Origin: DAMCZI01 sp032095175
GTDB lineage: Bacteria > Bacillota > Clostridia > Clostridiales > Caloramatoraceae
Assembly: GCA_032095175.1 (NCBI GenBank)
Contig: DAMCZI010000013.1
Span: 56,114 to 120,113, forward strand
Length of the DNA: 64,000 nt
Reading direction: 5' to 3'
Shown piece by piece: positions 16,323 through 25,272 of this stretch. The position numbers and the translations under genes are program-made. How positions within the stretch are numbered: the stretch's first letter is position 1; each line of letters starts with the position of its first letter. Below the pieces are notes generated by a model. That model was not told the origin of the DNA. It saw nothing but the letters and a program-made list of their open reading frames with translations, and made no database searches.

Positions 16323-19300
16323 TTATACAACAATTGGTCTTTGTCTAATGCAACTAGTTGAAACATATGTTTCGCCTTCATCAAATGATTGTTCAAAAAT
16401 ACACTGGCAGTTCATTAGCATCCTTATTGTTGCTAAATCATGTTGTACATGCACTCTGGCACAAAGATTCAAATACTCATCCTGTGCCGTTTCATCAGCC
16501 ACTTCGCTTGTATATGCAACCGTTGTAATCCATGGGAATCGTATAGATGGATAACGGTGTGCAGAATCATATGAAAATGGAATCCAATAATTAATCATAT
16601 CTTTATAATAATTTGCTGGGAATAACTTTGGCATCCATCCATGTGCATATTTTTCAAACATTGCAGTCCATTCCTTATTCCAAGCAGTTATTTCGTCATT
16701 TTGTCCAATAGCTACAGCAATTACATCTTCCATCTTTTTATTCACTGGGTAATTACTCTTATAAGCTTCATCTGTAACAGTCCAGAAATATCCATAAAGC
16801 AATGACCTAGGCAGCCAAAATCCTTTATAGGATGGAGATGTATATCCAGAAAATTGCTGTTCCCACTCATGACTTGGCACTCCATGATTATCGACCATTA
16901 TATCTGGTAAAAATGTTTTCCATAACCATTTAAGCCCTTTGGCTTCTGTGTGTATAGTATCATCTTTAAAATGCTCATGATAGAATTCCTTACCTATAGC
17001 ATTGAACCTTGCCACATGGAATTTCCAGTGAGGGTTATCCTTCTGCAGTTCATAATGAATTGCTGTTCCATCTACATTTTCCATTGGCACAATTACTAAA
17101 TTCAACTTATTCGGCAGTTCTTTGTATTCATCCCCATTTAATAGCTCTTTCAATAACATAAACGCTGCATTTGTACTAGATACTTCATTGGCATGATGCC
17201 TGCAGTTAATAATTTCTGATGGAAGATATGTTATTCTTTTTGCTCTAGAAACATACCCACTTTCCTTTGGGAGAAGTTCTATTGCATAGATTTCTCTTCC
17301 CATATAGGAATCAGCTACCTTATAAACTGAAATACCAGGTACTCTTTTAAGCTGATTTATAATTTCTATATATTCTTCATATCCAATCAACCTATGCTCT
17401 AGCAAATCAATGCTATTAATATCTAGATCCTTTATTTGCTCTTCTTGGTTGTATACATTGGCCATATACGAACCATCTTTTGTATCAAATACAATTTTAT
17501 GAGTTCCTTTAAATTTATTGCTAATACTAAGAACTTTTTTATTCAATAATTCAGCATAAGATTCTATTATTTTTGAATCCACTCCATCCACTTCCACATG
17601 AACGTTTAGCTGTTCATCTTCAAAGGATACCTTATGAATATATACATTTTGCTGTTCTCTTGAAGAAAGACTATAAATTTCTCTTTCATCTGAACATATA
17701 TAAGGTTCACTTGCTACTTGATCATACAGTGTTACTTTAAATTTGGGCTTTCCTTCTCCTTTTTTTATAACTGGAAGAATCAGTCCAGGTGCATCTAACA
17801 TAACTCCTGCTTCTTGAACCCCATAATTTTTAAAATAATCTGCACCGACAAAATACATATCTTCATGAAGTGCATCTAATGAAGATATCAAATCCTCTCT
17901 TGAATTCAAACGATAATTTGGTTCGCTTGCAATAACTTCCAATTGTAATCTAGAGAAGAAGGGTTGTTGTTCAATGGTTGGTTTTCCATTCACTTTGGTT
18001 TTTATAAATGCTTTACATTTTGGAAGTACATCACTTTGATAAATATCCCAAATATTTTCTACATCTGTTGCTATCCGCTGTTCAAAAACACATATTCCAT
18101 TTACTACAACCTTCAAATACCCTGTTGATGGGTGTACCTTTCCCATCTGTGAATATTCGTTTAAGAACGGCCTTTCTGTATATGCTGCTTTATATTCATC
18201 CTCAATAAGAGTTTGATCCCCTTTGCCATATGCTTGGAATAAATATGTGATATCCTTCATCCCTTCATATACAACAAATTCAACCTGTTCTCTGCCAATT
18301 CCCAATTTCTCACTAATAACATCCTCTATAGGGTATAATTCCTGTAGAAATCTTATCGGTAAATCATACCACTTGTTAGGGTTGTCCTCATTTATGTTGT
18401 TATAAGAAGGTGTAGCTCCATCTTCATCTAGCCATTCTGTTTCACCTTCTGGTAAAAATGGTTTAAATGCAATCTTTACCTTTGCAACATCTGTCCTCTT
18501 TAACTCTAATAGCTGTGGCAGTACTACTTCTTCAATCCAAGAGAATCCTTGCTTATATGCACAAATCAATTGTATTTTTTCATTTATCACATCATTGTCT
18601 TGAAGTTTACATTTGATCTTTTCTACTATTTTACTTCTAACATCCCACTCTTCATTTAAGGCACCATATATCGCCACCCTGTCACCTGCTTTTAATTTGG
18701 GATATACTTCTTTTTCTAGCAATTCTTCAAAGACATCTACTTCCCAAGGAATATCATAAGTCTTTTCATATATCTGCTTCATTTGCTTATAATTATGAAA
18801 TTCAACTTCAGGAAATTCTTTTATAACAGCTGCAAATTCTTTTTGAATATCCGGTGAAACAAATGCCCTAATTTTCCCTTTTAATTCAGATTTGAATGTT
18901 TCAAGATATGCCAATTGCCCATCTAAATTCTTCATAGCAAAACTATCTGTGATGTTTTGTAATTGATCTATCCATGTCTTTTGTTCTGCTAATAAAGGGA
19001 AGTGCTCACAAACGAAGCTTGAAAATTTCTCTAGTTTTTGTCCTTCTCCAGTTATATGCACTATACTATATTGACCTTTTTCTTCTAATCTAATGCTGCA
19101 ATCATCACCTTTTTCAAATACTAGCAGATTACCTTCATAATCTTCCGGTGCAACAATCGGACTTTCGTAAGCAGTTGTTTCCATGCCAAATCGAAAAGCG
19201 AAATTACATGCAGCAATCAAAACAGAGACATTACTTTCCCTCGGCAGCAGAATTTTAAATTCTAGCTTATCTGGCAATAAATCAAAATTTGTATCTTTTA

Positions 19301-19607
19301 GAAAAACCCCTTCACTAAACAGTGTTTCTAACCCTTTTTTTCTTCTCCAATCAAAATCATGAATTGGTTTTGCACTGTCTGTAGCTGAAACATAATCCTT
19401 AGGCTTTTCTATATTTTTTCTTTGATATATGTGCTGCAGCTGTTTAATTGTTTTTGGAGTAGCATATTCTTTTTTAAAAACTGCAACTGGAAAATGTGCA
19501 GAAGTAGCATGAAACCCCATAAATAAAGCCGTTTCTATAGCTCTACACTTTTCATCCCATGCCATGTTTTCAGTAAGGTAAATCTTTTTTATATCATCAT
19601 TCTCCAT
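16323..19607 (-). CDS. Large M14-family metallopeptidase
   Basis: A 1094-residue protein whose last 350 residues form a zinc carboxypeptidase-like (M14) domain. The metal-binding HxxE is in RHHANEVSSTN, the third ligand His probably in DNHGVPSHEW. The first 700 residues are an uncharacterised extension with no signal peptide, so the enzyme seems cytosolic. The start at 19607 (MENDDIKKIY) follows CAGGGGG; an in-frame start nine codons earlier is less well placed. It is the first gene of the peptide operon and is divergent from tetR. It may hydrolyse oligopeptides delivered to the cell. Confidence 0.8.
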   Translation of the reverse strand: MENDDIKKIYLTENMAWDEKCRAIETALFMGFHATSAHFPVAVFKKEYATPKTIKQLQHIYQRKNIEKPKDYVSATDSAKPIHDFDWRRKKGLETLFSEGVFLKDTNFDLLPDKLEFKILLPRESNVSVLIAACNFAFRFGMETTAYESPIVAPEDYEGNLLVFEKGDDCSIRLEEKGQYSIVHITGEGQKLEKFSSFVCEHFPLLAEQKTWIDQLQNITDSFAMKNLDGQLAYLETFKSELKGKIRAFVSPDIQKEFAAVIKEFPEVEFHNYKQMKQIYEKTYDIPWEVDVFEELLEKEVYPKLKAGDRVAIYGALNEEWDVRSKIVEKIKCKLQDNDVINEKIQLICAYKQGFSWIEEVVLPQLLELKRTDVAKVKIAFKPFLPEGETEWLDEDGATPSYNNINEDNPNKWYDLPIRFLQELYPIEDVISEKLGIGREQVEFVVYEGMKDITYLFQAYGKGDQTLIEDEYKAAYTERPFLNEYSQMGKVHPSTGYLKVVVNGICVFEQRIATDVENIWDIYQSDVLPKCKAFIKTKVNGKPTIEQQPFFSRLQLEVIASEPNYRLNSREDLISSLDALHEDMYFVGADYFKNYGVQEAGVMLDAPGLILPVIKKGEGKPKFKVTLYDQVASEPYICSDEREIYSLSSREQQNVYIHKVSFEDEQLNVHVEVDGVDSKIIESYAELLNKKVLSISNKFKGTHKIVFDTKDGSYMANVYNQEEQIKDLDINSIDLLEHRLIGYEEYIEIINQLKRVPGISVYKVADSYMGREIYAIELLPKESGYVSRAKRITYLPSEIINCRHHANEVSSTNAAFMLLKELLNGDEYKELPNKLNLVIVPMENVDGTAIHYELQKDNPHWKFHVARFNAIGKEFYHEHFKDDTIHTEAKGLKWLWKTFLPDIMVDNHGVPSHEWEQQFSGYTSPSYKGFWLPRSLLYGYFWTVTDEAYKSNYPVNKKMEDVIAVAIGQNDEITAWNKEWTAMFEKYAHGWMPKLFPANYYKDMINYWIPFSYDSAHRYPSIRFPWITTVAYTSEVADETAQDEYLNLCARVHVQHDLATIRMLMNCQCIFEQSFDEGETYVSTSCIRQRPIVV

Positions 19608-19710
19608 GCTTAACCCCCTGTAAATTTTTTTCAATAACAGTCTGACGAATCAAAAACCCCATCATCTGTTATTTGCTCCTTTGTCCTTAGCAATTATCAA
19701 GTATATTAAA

Positions 19711-19740
19711 TATTTTGTATACTAGTTCGTATTCCATTCT
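19711..19740. promoter_or_regulatory. Possible TetR operator, peptidase side
   Basis: ATTTTGTATACTAGTTCGTAT shares the core ATTTTGTATA with the operator-like site in front of tetR and contains ATAC-TAGTTC-GTAT. It lies about 110 bases before the M14 start codon. Weak evidence, listed because it mirrors the better site at 19887. Confidence 0.25.
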
Positions 19741-19886
19741 GTACTGCGTTCTATTTTTATTCTATTTAATTATTCATAAATTGTCAAGAACTTCACAATA
19801 TTTATACAATTCAATATTGGTACTTGCAACTGCTATTTTCTGTAACAATCATATTGGATAATATAGAATAATTGAAAAACTGCTGC

Positions 19887-19915
19887 TAGTATAGTATAAT
19901 TTTGTATAATTACTA
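19887..19915. promoter_or_regulatory. Candidate TetR operator, tetR side
   Basis: An imperfect palindrome, TAGTATAGTATA then ATTTTG then TATAATTACTA, ends 20 bases before the tetR start codon. Autoregulating TetR repressors usually bind such inverted repeats in the divergent intergenic region. Confidence 0.4.
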
Positions 19916-19934
19916 AGCAAAGGATGTCACTATA

Positions 19935-20516
19935 ATGAAAGAAAAAAAAATTAGCACAAAAGACAAAATTATTAATGCTGCATGGGAACTATTCATGGAA
20001 CAAGGCTATGAGGATACTACCATTCACGAAATAATAGAAACTTCTCAAACATCACGTGGATCCTTTTACCATCATTTTCGTGGCAAAGAAGATTTACTTT
20101 TTAGTTTAGCCTATAATTTTGATATTGATTACATAGGTTGGGAAGAAACAATTGATCCATCTATGAACTCCTTAGATAAATTACTATTTTTTGATGCCTA
20201 TGTTTTAAAGAATCTAGAGGAATCACCCTATAAACCCTTCTTATCATCTTTATATGGGCTGCAGGTTATGACTGAAGGGACACGCCACATTCTCAATCCC
20301 AACAGAAGATATTATCAAATAATTTCTAAATTTATGAAGGAAGGTTTGGAAAAAAACGAAATCAAAAGTACTCTTTCTTATATGGAATTAACAGAAACCT
20401 TCGCAATTATTGAGCGTGGATTTACATATGATTGGTGTCTAACTCAAGGACGTTATTCACTATTACAATATGGCCAGCGAATGATGAGCATATTCCTAAA
20501 TTCTCTGCGAGCGTAA
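19935..20516 (+). CDS. TetR/AcrR family transcriptional regulator
   Basis: A 193-residue repressor. The N-terminal helix-turn-helix reads DKIINAAWELFMEQGYEDTTIHEI and TSQTSRGSFYHHFRGKEDL, the standard TetR DNA-binding domain (about residues 8-55). The ligand-binding half has no recognisable specificity. It is transcribed away from the M14 peptidase operon with 327 bases between start codons and probably controls that operon and itself. AAAGGATG lies before the ATG. Confidence 0.88.
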   Translation: MKEKKISTKDKIINAAWELFMEQGYEDTTIHEIIETSQTSRGSFYHHFRGKEDLLFSLAYNFDIDYIGWEETIDPSMNSLDKLLFFDAYVLKNLEESPYKPFLSSLYGLQVMTEGTRHILNPNRRYYQIISKFMKEGLEKNEIKSTLSYMELTETFAIIERGFTYDWCLTQGRYSLLQYGQRMMSIFLNSLRA

Positions 20517-20520
20517 AAAC

Positions 20521-20541
20521 ACACTGCTAAATTGACAGTGT
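20521..20541 (+). terminator. Short hairpin after tetR
   Basis: ACACTG and CAGTGT are 6-bp arms around a 9-base loop, four bases after the tetR stop. There is no T run, so termination is uncertain. Confidence 0.35.
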
Positions 20542-20556
20542 ATCGTAAAACTATAA

Positions 20557-20610
20557 CGGAATAGACCCTTTATTTTGGACAATATTGTTCAAAATAAAGG
20601 GTCTATTCCG
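20557..20610. repeat. 54-nt near-perfect palindrome
   Basis: Arms of 25 bases (starting CGGAATAGACCC) are complementary except for one G-T pair, around an ATAT centre. It lies between convergent tetR and thiI. The stem is far longer than a normal terminator and lacks a T tract. It may act as a terminator for both genes or be an inserted palindromic element. Confidence 0.7.
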
Positions 20611-20844
20611 CTTTATCAAATTTCCTAAGACCAACTTTTCCACTTCATTAGTTGATAACATAACTCATAACTTTTATAAATGACACGCCTTTATTTTATA
20701 TATATCAGTAATTCTAAACTAAAAAGGGTCAATTTTACTTCCTGTATCCATTGAGCTTATTAATTTAATTTAATTTAATTTCACTGCTTTCACACCATAC
20801 CACAAGGCCAATCTTAGACGAAACCGTATCTACAGCATCTATAA

Positions 20845-21987
20845 CTATTTATAAATTTCCATATTCTTTATAGCTTCATCTACACGTCTGTCAATTTCTA
20901 ATACACTTTCAGATTTTATTATTAGCTCAAGCCTTGGTTTTGTTTTAGGATGCTTTGGTACAAATACTGTGCAGCAATCTTCATATGGCAAAATAGAGGT
21001 TTCAAAGGTACCTATTTTTCTTGCAATATCCATTATATCTTCCTTGTCCATTGTAACTAGCGGTCTAAACACTGGTCTGTCAGCTACATCATCGCTTACT
21101 ACTAAGCTTTCCATAGTCTGACTTGCTACCTGTCCTATGCTCTCTCCAGTAGTTACTGAGTTTACCTTTTGAATTTCTGCTAGTTTACAAGCAACTCTCA
21201 TCATAAATCTTCTCATAATTATAGTTAACTCATCTTCCGGACATTTTTCAATTATCTCCATTTGAATATCTGTAAAAGGTACAACATATAAATTTAATTT
21301 TCCTGTGTAGTCTTTTAAAATATTGGCAAGCTGCTTAACTTTATCTTTAGCTCTTTCACTGGTATATGGATGACTGTGATAATATACACAATTTAATTCA
21401 ACTCCTCTTCTTGCCATCATATAACCTGCCACTGGAGAATCTATACCACCTGAAAGCATTAGCATAGTGCTTCCATTCATTCCGTAAGGTAGTCCCCCAA
21501 CTGCTTTTATTCGTTTGCAAAAAACATAGGCTCTTTCTCTTATCTCAACATTTACAATACACTTAGGATTATTTACATCTACAGAAAAGCCTTCACTATT
21601 TTTCAATATGTAGGCTCCTACAGTTCTGCTTACTTCCAAAGAATTCATTGGGAAGGCTTTGTTTGCTCTGTTAGTTTCTACTTTAAAGGTTTCTGAGCCA
21701 TTCTCCTTAAGCTCTATTAAAGCCTGCCTTTCAATGTCCTCCAACTCTGCATTCACTTCTGAAACTAAGCAAAGCTCTGATACTCCAAACACTCCTTTTA
21801 CTTTATTTATAACCATCTCTAGATTTTCTGAATATATAAACCACCTGCCCTGGTCAACTACAAATTCATATTCCACTTCCTTTAACACATTGGCTATATT
21901 ATCCTTTAATTTCTTCTCAAACCTATTTCTATTCAATCCTTTTAAAAATATCTCTGATGCATATTTTACTAATATTAATCTTCTCAT
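20845..21987 (-). CDS. thiI: tRNA 4-thiouridine synthase ThiI
   Basis: A 380-residue enzyme of tRNA s4U modification. It has an N-terminal ferredoxin-like part and THUMP domain (about 1-165) and a PP-loop adenylation domain with SGGIDSPVAGYMM (about 183-195). The C-terminal rhodanese domain of E. coli ThiI is absent, as is normal in Firmicutes, where a dedicated cysteine desulfurase delivers sulfur. The start codon overlaps the desulfurase stop by four bases (ATGA), fitting that partnership. The Cys pair DCCTVF near the C-terminus may take part in persulfide transfer. Confidence 0.95.
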   Translation of the reverse strand: MRRLILVKYASEIFLKGLNRNRFEKKLKDNIANVLKEVEYEFVVDQGRWFIYSENLEMVINKVKGVFGVSELCLVSEVNAELEDIERQALIELKENGSETFKVETNRANKAFPMNSLEVSRTVGAYILKNSEGFSVDVNNPKCIVNVEIRERAYVFCKRIKAVGGLPYGMNGSTMLMLSGGIDSPVAGYMMARRGVELNCVYYHSHPYTSERAKDKVKQLANILKDYTGKLNLYVVPFTDIQMEIIEKCPEDELTIIMRRFMMRVACKLAEIQKVNSVTTGESIGQVASQTMESLVVSDDVADRPVFRPLVTMDKEDIMDIARKIGTFETSILPYEDCCTVFVPKHPKTKPRLELIIKSESVLEIDRRVDEAIKNMEIYK

Positions 21988-23120
21988 TTGCTGACTCTCC
22001 TTAAAAACTTTAGTGATGCTTCTAATACTTTAATTATATAGTCCACCTCTTCCTTCGTATTATCCTCACTGAAACTAAATCTTATCGTACCCTTAATCTC
22101 ATCATTTTTTAGGCCTAAAGCTAAAAGCACATGACTATCTCTTGTATCCTTTGAAGAGCATGCTGAGCCTGTAGAAACATATATGCCTTTTTCTTCAAGA
22201 AGATGAAGCAGAACTTCTGCCCTTACCCCTTTAAAAGAAACATTTAATATGTAAGGTGAAAAATATTCCCCTTCACTATTAACTTTAACTCCCTCCAAGG
22301 TTTTTAACTTTTCTATAAAATAAGCTTTTAACTCCTTTACTTTATTATAATTTTCAATGTTATTTTTATATATTATTTCAGCTGCAGCAGTTAACCCTAC
22401 CACTGCAGGGAGATTTTCAGTACCTGACCTAAAGCTTCTTTCTTGTCCCCCACCAAAAATTAATGGCATAGGATTAAGACCTTTTTTAACATACGCAAAA
22501 CCTACACCTCTAGGGCCATGAATTTTATGTCCGCTTGCAGATAGTAAATCAACTTTACACCTTGCTACATCTATAGTAAATTTTCCATAGCTTTGTACTG
22601 CATCTACATGAAATTTTGCCCTGCTACTTTTTTCCTTTATTACCTTTCCAATCGCTTCTATATCTTGAATAACTCCTATTTCATTATTAACATGCATGAT
22701 TGTAATTAGTTGGGTATCCTTATTTATCTCTTTCTTTAATTCCTCTAAATCTATCCTTCCATTACTATCAATATTTAAATATGTGACTCTAACTCCCTTT
22801 TTTTCTAGCCCCCTGCATGTTTCTATAACACTAGCATGCTCAATTTTACTAGTTATTATATGTCCACCTTCTTTAACAAATCCCCTAATCAAAAAATTAT
22901 TGCTCTCACTTCCTCCAGAGGTAAATATTATTTCCTCTTTAGAACAGTTAATAGTTTTTGATAGTTTTTCCCTGCATTCATTAAGCTTCTGCTCTGCTTT
23001 CAAACCTAATCCATGAGCAGAGGATGGATTTCCATAAATATTTCTCATAGAATCTGAAACCGCTTCTATTACCTCTTCATATGGTTTTGTTGTTGCACTA
23101 TTATCAAAGTATATTTCCAT
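21984..23120 (-). CDS. Cysteine desulfurase (IscS/NifS-like, ThiI partner)
   Basis: A PLP-dependent aminotransferase-fold enzyme of 378 residues that takes sulfur from cysteine. The internal aldimine Lys is in SASGHKIHGPRGVGF and the persulfide Cys in STGSACSSKDTRDSH. The start at 23120 (MEIYFDNSATT) is chosen because GAGGTG is seven bases upstream. It is translationally coupled to thiI, so it most likely supplies sulfur for s4U, the role described for NifZ in B. subtilis. No Fe-S scaffold gene is near. Confidence 0.92.
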   Translation of the reverse strand: MEIYFDNSATTKPYEEVIEAVSDSMRNIYGNPSSAHGLGLKAEQKLNECREKLSKTINCSKEEIIFTSGGSESNNFLIRGFVKEGGHIITSKIEHASVIETCRGLEKKGVRVTYLNIDSNGRIDLEELKKEINKDTQLITIMHVNNEIGVIQDIEAIGKVIKEKSSRAKFHVDAVQSYGKFTIDVARCKVDLLSASGHKIHGPRGVGFAYVKKGLNPMPLIFGGGQERSFRSGTENLPAVVGLTAAAEIIYKNNIENYNKVKELKAYFIEKLKTLEGVKVNSEGEYFSPYILNVSFKGVRAEVLLHLLEEKGIYVSTGSACSSKDTRDSHVLLALGLKNDEIKGTIRFSFSEDNTKEEVDYIIKVLEASLKFLRRVSK

Positions 23121-23374
23121 ACTTTCACCTCGCATACTACATATTATTTGTCAAAATTTTAAGTGTATATTAGAAAGAAATCCTAATTGATTTAGTATCT
23201 GTAGTTAATTTCATAAAAATTCTTTAATCCTTATATATCAACCTTTCGATTATTTTGTGGCTATATTATTAAAGTTCTAGTTTTTTTATTTTTTCTTAAA
23301 ACTTCATCAATAAAATCATTTCTACTTATATTAATTGAATAGTTCCTTTCCCATAATATATAGAGGTGACCTTC

Positions 23375-23503
23375 ATGCCTAAAAACAATTATCATAGAAA
23401 GCTATTTGCAGAAAAACTTTCACACTCTACTGGAAGCCAATTTTTTACTACCAGCAGAAGAACTTTTATCATTAAAACTATGCAGATTCTTTCCCTATCA
23501 TAA
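23375..23503 (+). CDS. Small hypothetical ORF (42 aa)
   Basis: The plus strand has AGAGGTG six bases before an ATG that opens a 42-codon frame, MPKNNYHRKLFAEKLSH and onward, rich in basic and hydroxyl residues. The ribosome site is good but the peptide matches nothing I know, and it lies in a 550-base gap between iscS and a broken gene. It may be a real small protein or a remnant. Confidence 0.3.
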   Translation: MPKNNYHRKLFAEKLSHSTGSQFFTTSRRTFIIKTMQILSLS

Positions 23504-23533
23504 AGATTAATTTCTTTGCCACACACTTAACAC

Positions 23534-23578
23534 AAAAAAGAACACCCACTTACGTAATTATTGTTAATGTGGGTGTTC
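23534..23578 (-). terminator. Terminator
   Basis: Perfect 10-bp arms GAACACCCAC (23540-23549) and GTGGGTGTTC (23569-23578). On the minus strand the stem is followed by TTTTTT, making a classic intrinsic terminator for the broken gene that ends at 23678. Confidence 0.75.
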
Positions 23579-23677
23579 AAAAACTTATTTCTTTAATCTT
23601 CACTTATTATATGTCACTCTAAAGTTATAGCTATAATCTTTAGCAAATTGTTTTCTATCACTGTACCCTCACAGCCT

Positions 23678-24391
23678 TTATTGATTATTTCTCTCTTCTA
23701 CGTGTTTTAGTATATATTCCTTTGATAAATCCCCTTGATTTCCCTGAATGTAAAAACGTACGCTCTTTGATTCAAATTCTTCTCCTGATTGGCAGGTAAC
23801 TGATATTTTATCTTTGTCACCAAAATTGATGTATTTTTTTAAATCCCTAATGATAGCAGAAGCTAATGCTGCGAAATGCTCTTTATCCAATTCAAAATCA
23901 TCTTCTTTTACAAGTTTGATAGATGCACTTCCACCTCTTTTCATATTTTCCGGACTCTTACTGAAATCTTGATTTACTTTTAAATATGGATAGATCTCAC
24001 AGTAGATATTCTGAAAAGGTATATTCATATTCTCAGCTAAATGCACTATTCTATCTTTATAATAATTATTCAACCATTCTTTATCTTTTTCATCCTGTAT
24101 AGTTTTATCTTTTCCATCATATTTTAATGTTGTATATAATTATCCATCTTTAGTTATTAAATTAGCTACATACATTTTAATCTTAAAGTTGTATCCTACG
24201 TTGTCAAAATGGAATTCATCTGAATATCTTGCATGTACATACTTGTTTATATATTTTTTAGCCGTGATTTTAGTTAAGGAATCACCATAGAAAGTTGTTA
24301 TTACATCTACTATAAAATAAGCTATGGCCACAAATATAAGTATACATACAACCAGCCAAATTTTTTCTGAGAACTTCTTCAAAAATAACAC
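23678..24391 (-). pseudogene. Membrane-anchored protein gene split by one in-frame stop
   Basis: Two apparent small ORFs are one frame. The first 83 codons (one membrane helix at about 10-32, then KYINKYVHARYSDEFHFDNVG) end at a TAA at 24140-24142. The very next codons continue in the same phase, LYTTLKYDGKDKT, through 153 more residues to the end. Reading through gives about 237 residues, reminiscent of small Firmicute membrane-anchored proteins such as YfjL, though I cannot confirm that. TTG at 24382, eight bases after TGGAG, is the best start. The stop could be a true mutation or a sequencing error. It lies at the left end of the defence island. Confidence 0.65.
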
Positions 24392-24412
24392 TCCATTCTT
24401 TTAGTGTTAAAA

Positions 24413-24499
24413 GGGACAGTTACTAGCTTTTTTGTAGGTTAATATCGGAAGATAATAAACATTTTAACTTGATTATGATAAACTCTGCTTAACCGTCCC
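24413..24499. mobile_element. 87-bp element with GGGAC-type inverted ends
   Basis: The ends GGGACAGTTACTAG (24413-24426) and, on the other strand, GGGACGGTTAAGCAG (24499 downward) are inverted copies of one sequence. A third copy of the same end, GGGACGGTTACTTA, occurs at 63947-63960. Non-coding, MITE/REP-like. Its right end overlaps the final codons (APGDG, stop) of the membrane protein gene at 24489. Confidence 0.5.
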
Positions 24500-25166
24500 C
24501 CGGTGCTACAAGCTGATACTCACTGAAGATGTTTCGCTTAATTTGGCTGGTTATTCTATCCTCATCCTCTTGAACATAAAATAACACATTACTAATCATT
24601 AGTCCCTTAATGAATAAAACTATAAACTCGATTATAATGATTGTTATAGAAACATAAAAGAGTGAATCGGTATAACCGTGATATTCACTCAGTAAAAACA
24701 TTTTCTTAAAATCTAAAATTGAATAAACAGATAAATATAAGAGTAACATTCTAAATAATATCGAATTGAATATTCTATATTCGACACTGTCCATTATAAC
24801 TAATTTTGTTTTACTTTTTCCCCAATAAAAATCTCTATTATTCGTTGATGAACAGCTAATTAAGAATTGTATAAACGAAACAAATATTCCATACATGGTA
24901 TAAATGGCTACAGTTAAAACTATTGGATCGCAATTTAAAGAAATTCGTATAAACTGCGTTTTTTTTTGAAGTATAGTAAATATGAACAGTGAAATTATCG
25001 CTATATATCCAACGAGCAAATTTATTAGACTACTTATTGTAGGATATTTGAGTGCAAAGTCTCTTTCTCTAAATCTAAACCTTATTCTCGTCATTTTTTT
25101 ATCTATCAAAATAAAAAGTAAAAATACAACTATAGTACATATGAAAATAATTGTAATATTATCCAT
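24489..25166 (-). CDS. Membrane protein of unknown function (possibly truncated)
   Basis: A 225-residue protein with about five hydrophobic helices. The start at 25166 (MDNITIIFIC) follows a GGGGGG stretch. The central block MYGIFVSFIQFLISCSS...FYWGKSKTKL and the following MDSVEYRIFNSILFRM resemble the N-terminal membrane region of the 671-residue protein at 33454-35469 (AIYGILLTFYQFVASFQ, VSIFDRIVSKPFF). The larger protein carries a long soluble region beyond this. Here the frame ends at LVAPGDG inside a small inverted-repeat element, so the gene may have lost its 3' part. It lies about 100 bases downstream of qatD. No function recognised. Confidence 0.6.
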   Translation of the reverse strand: MDNITIIFICTIVVFLLFILIDKKMTRIRFRFRERDFALKYPTISSLINLLVGYIAIISLFIFTILQKKTQFIRISLNCDPIVLTVAIYTMYGIFVSFIQFLISCSSTNNRDFYWGKSKTKLVIMDSVEYRIFNSILFRMLLLYLSVYSILDFKKMFLLSEYHGYTDSLFYVSITIIIIEFIVLFIKGLMISNVLFYVQEDEDRITSQIKRNIFSEYQLVAPGDG

Positions 25167-25272
25167 ATAGCCCCCCCTTGCCGCATGTGTATATATCACT
25201 GCTTACTGCCGTTCTGCTTATAATGGCATTTTGTTAACTAGAATTTCGCAGCATATAAATTTATATTAAGTA

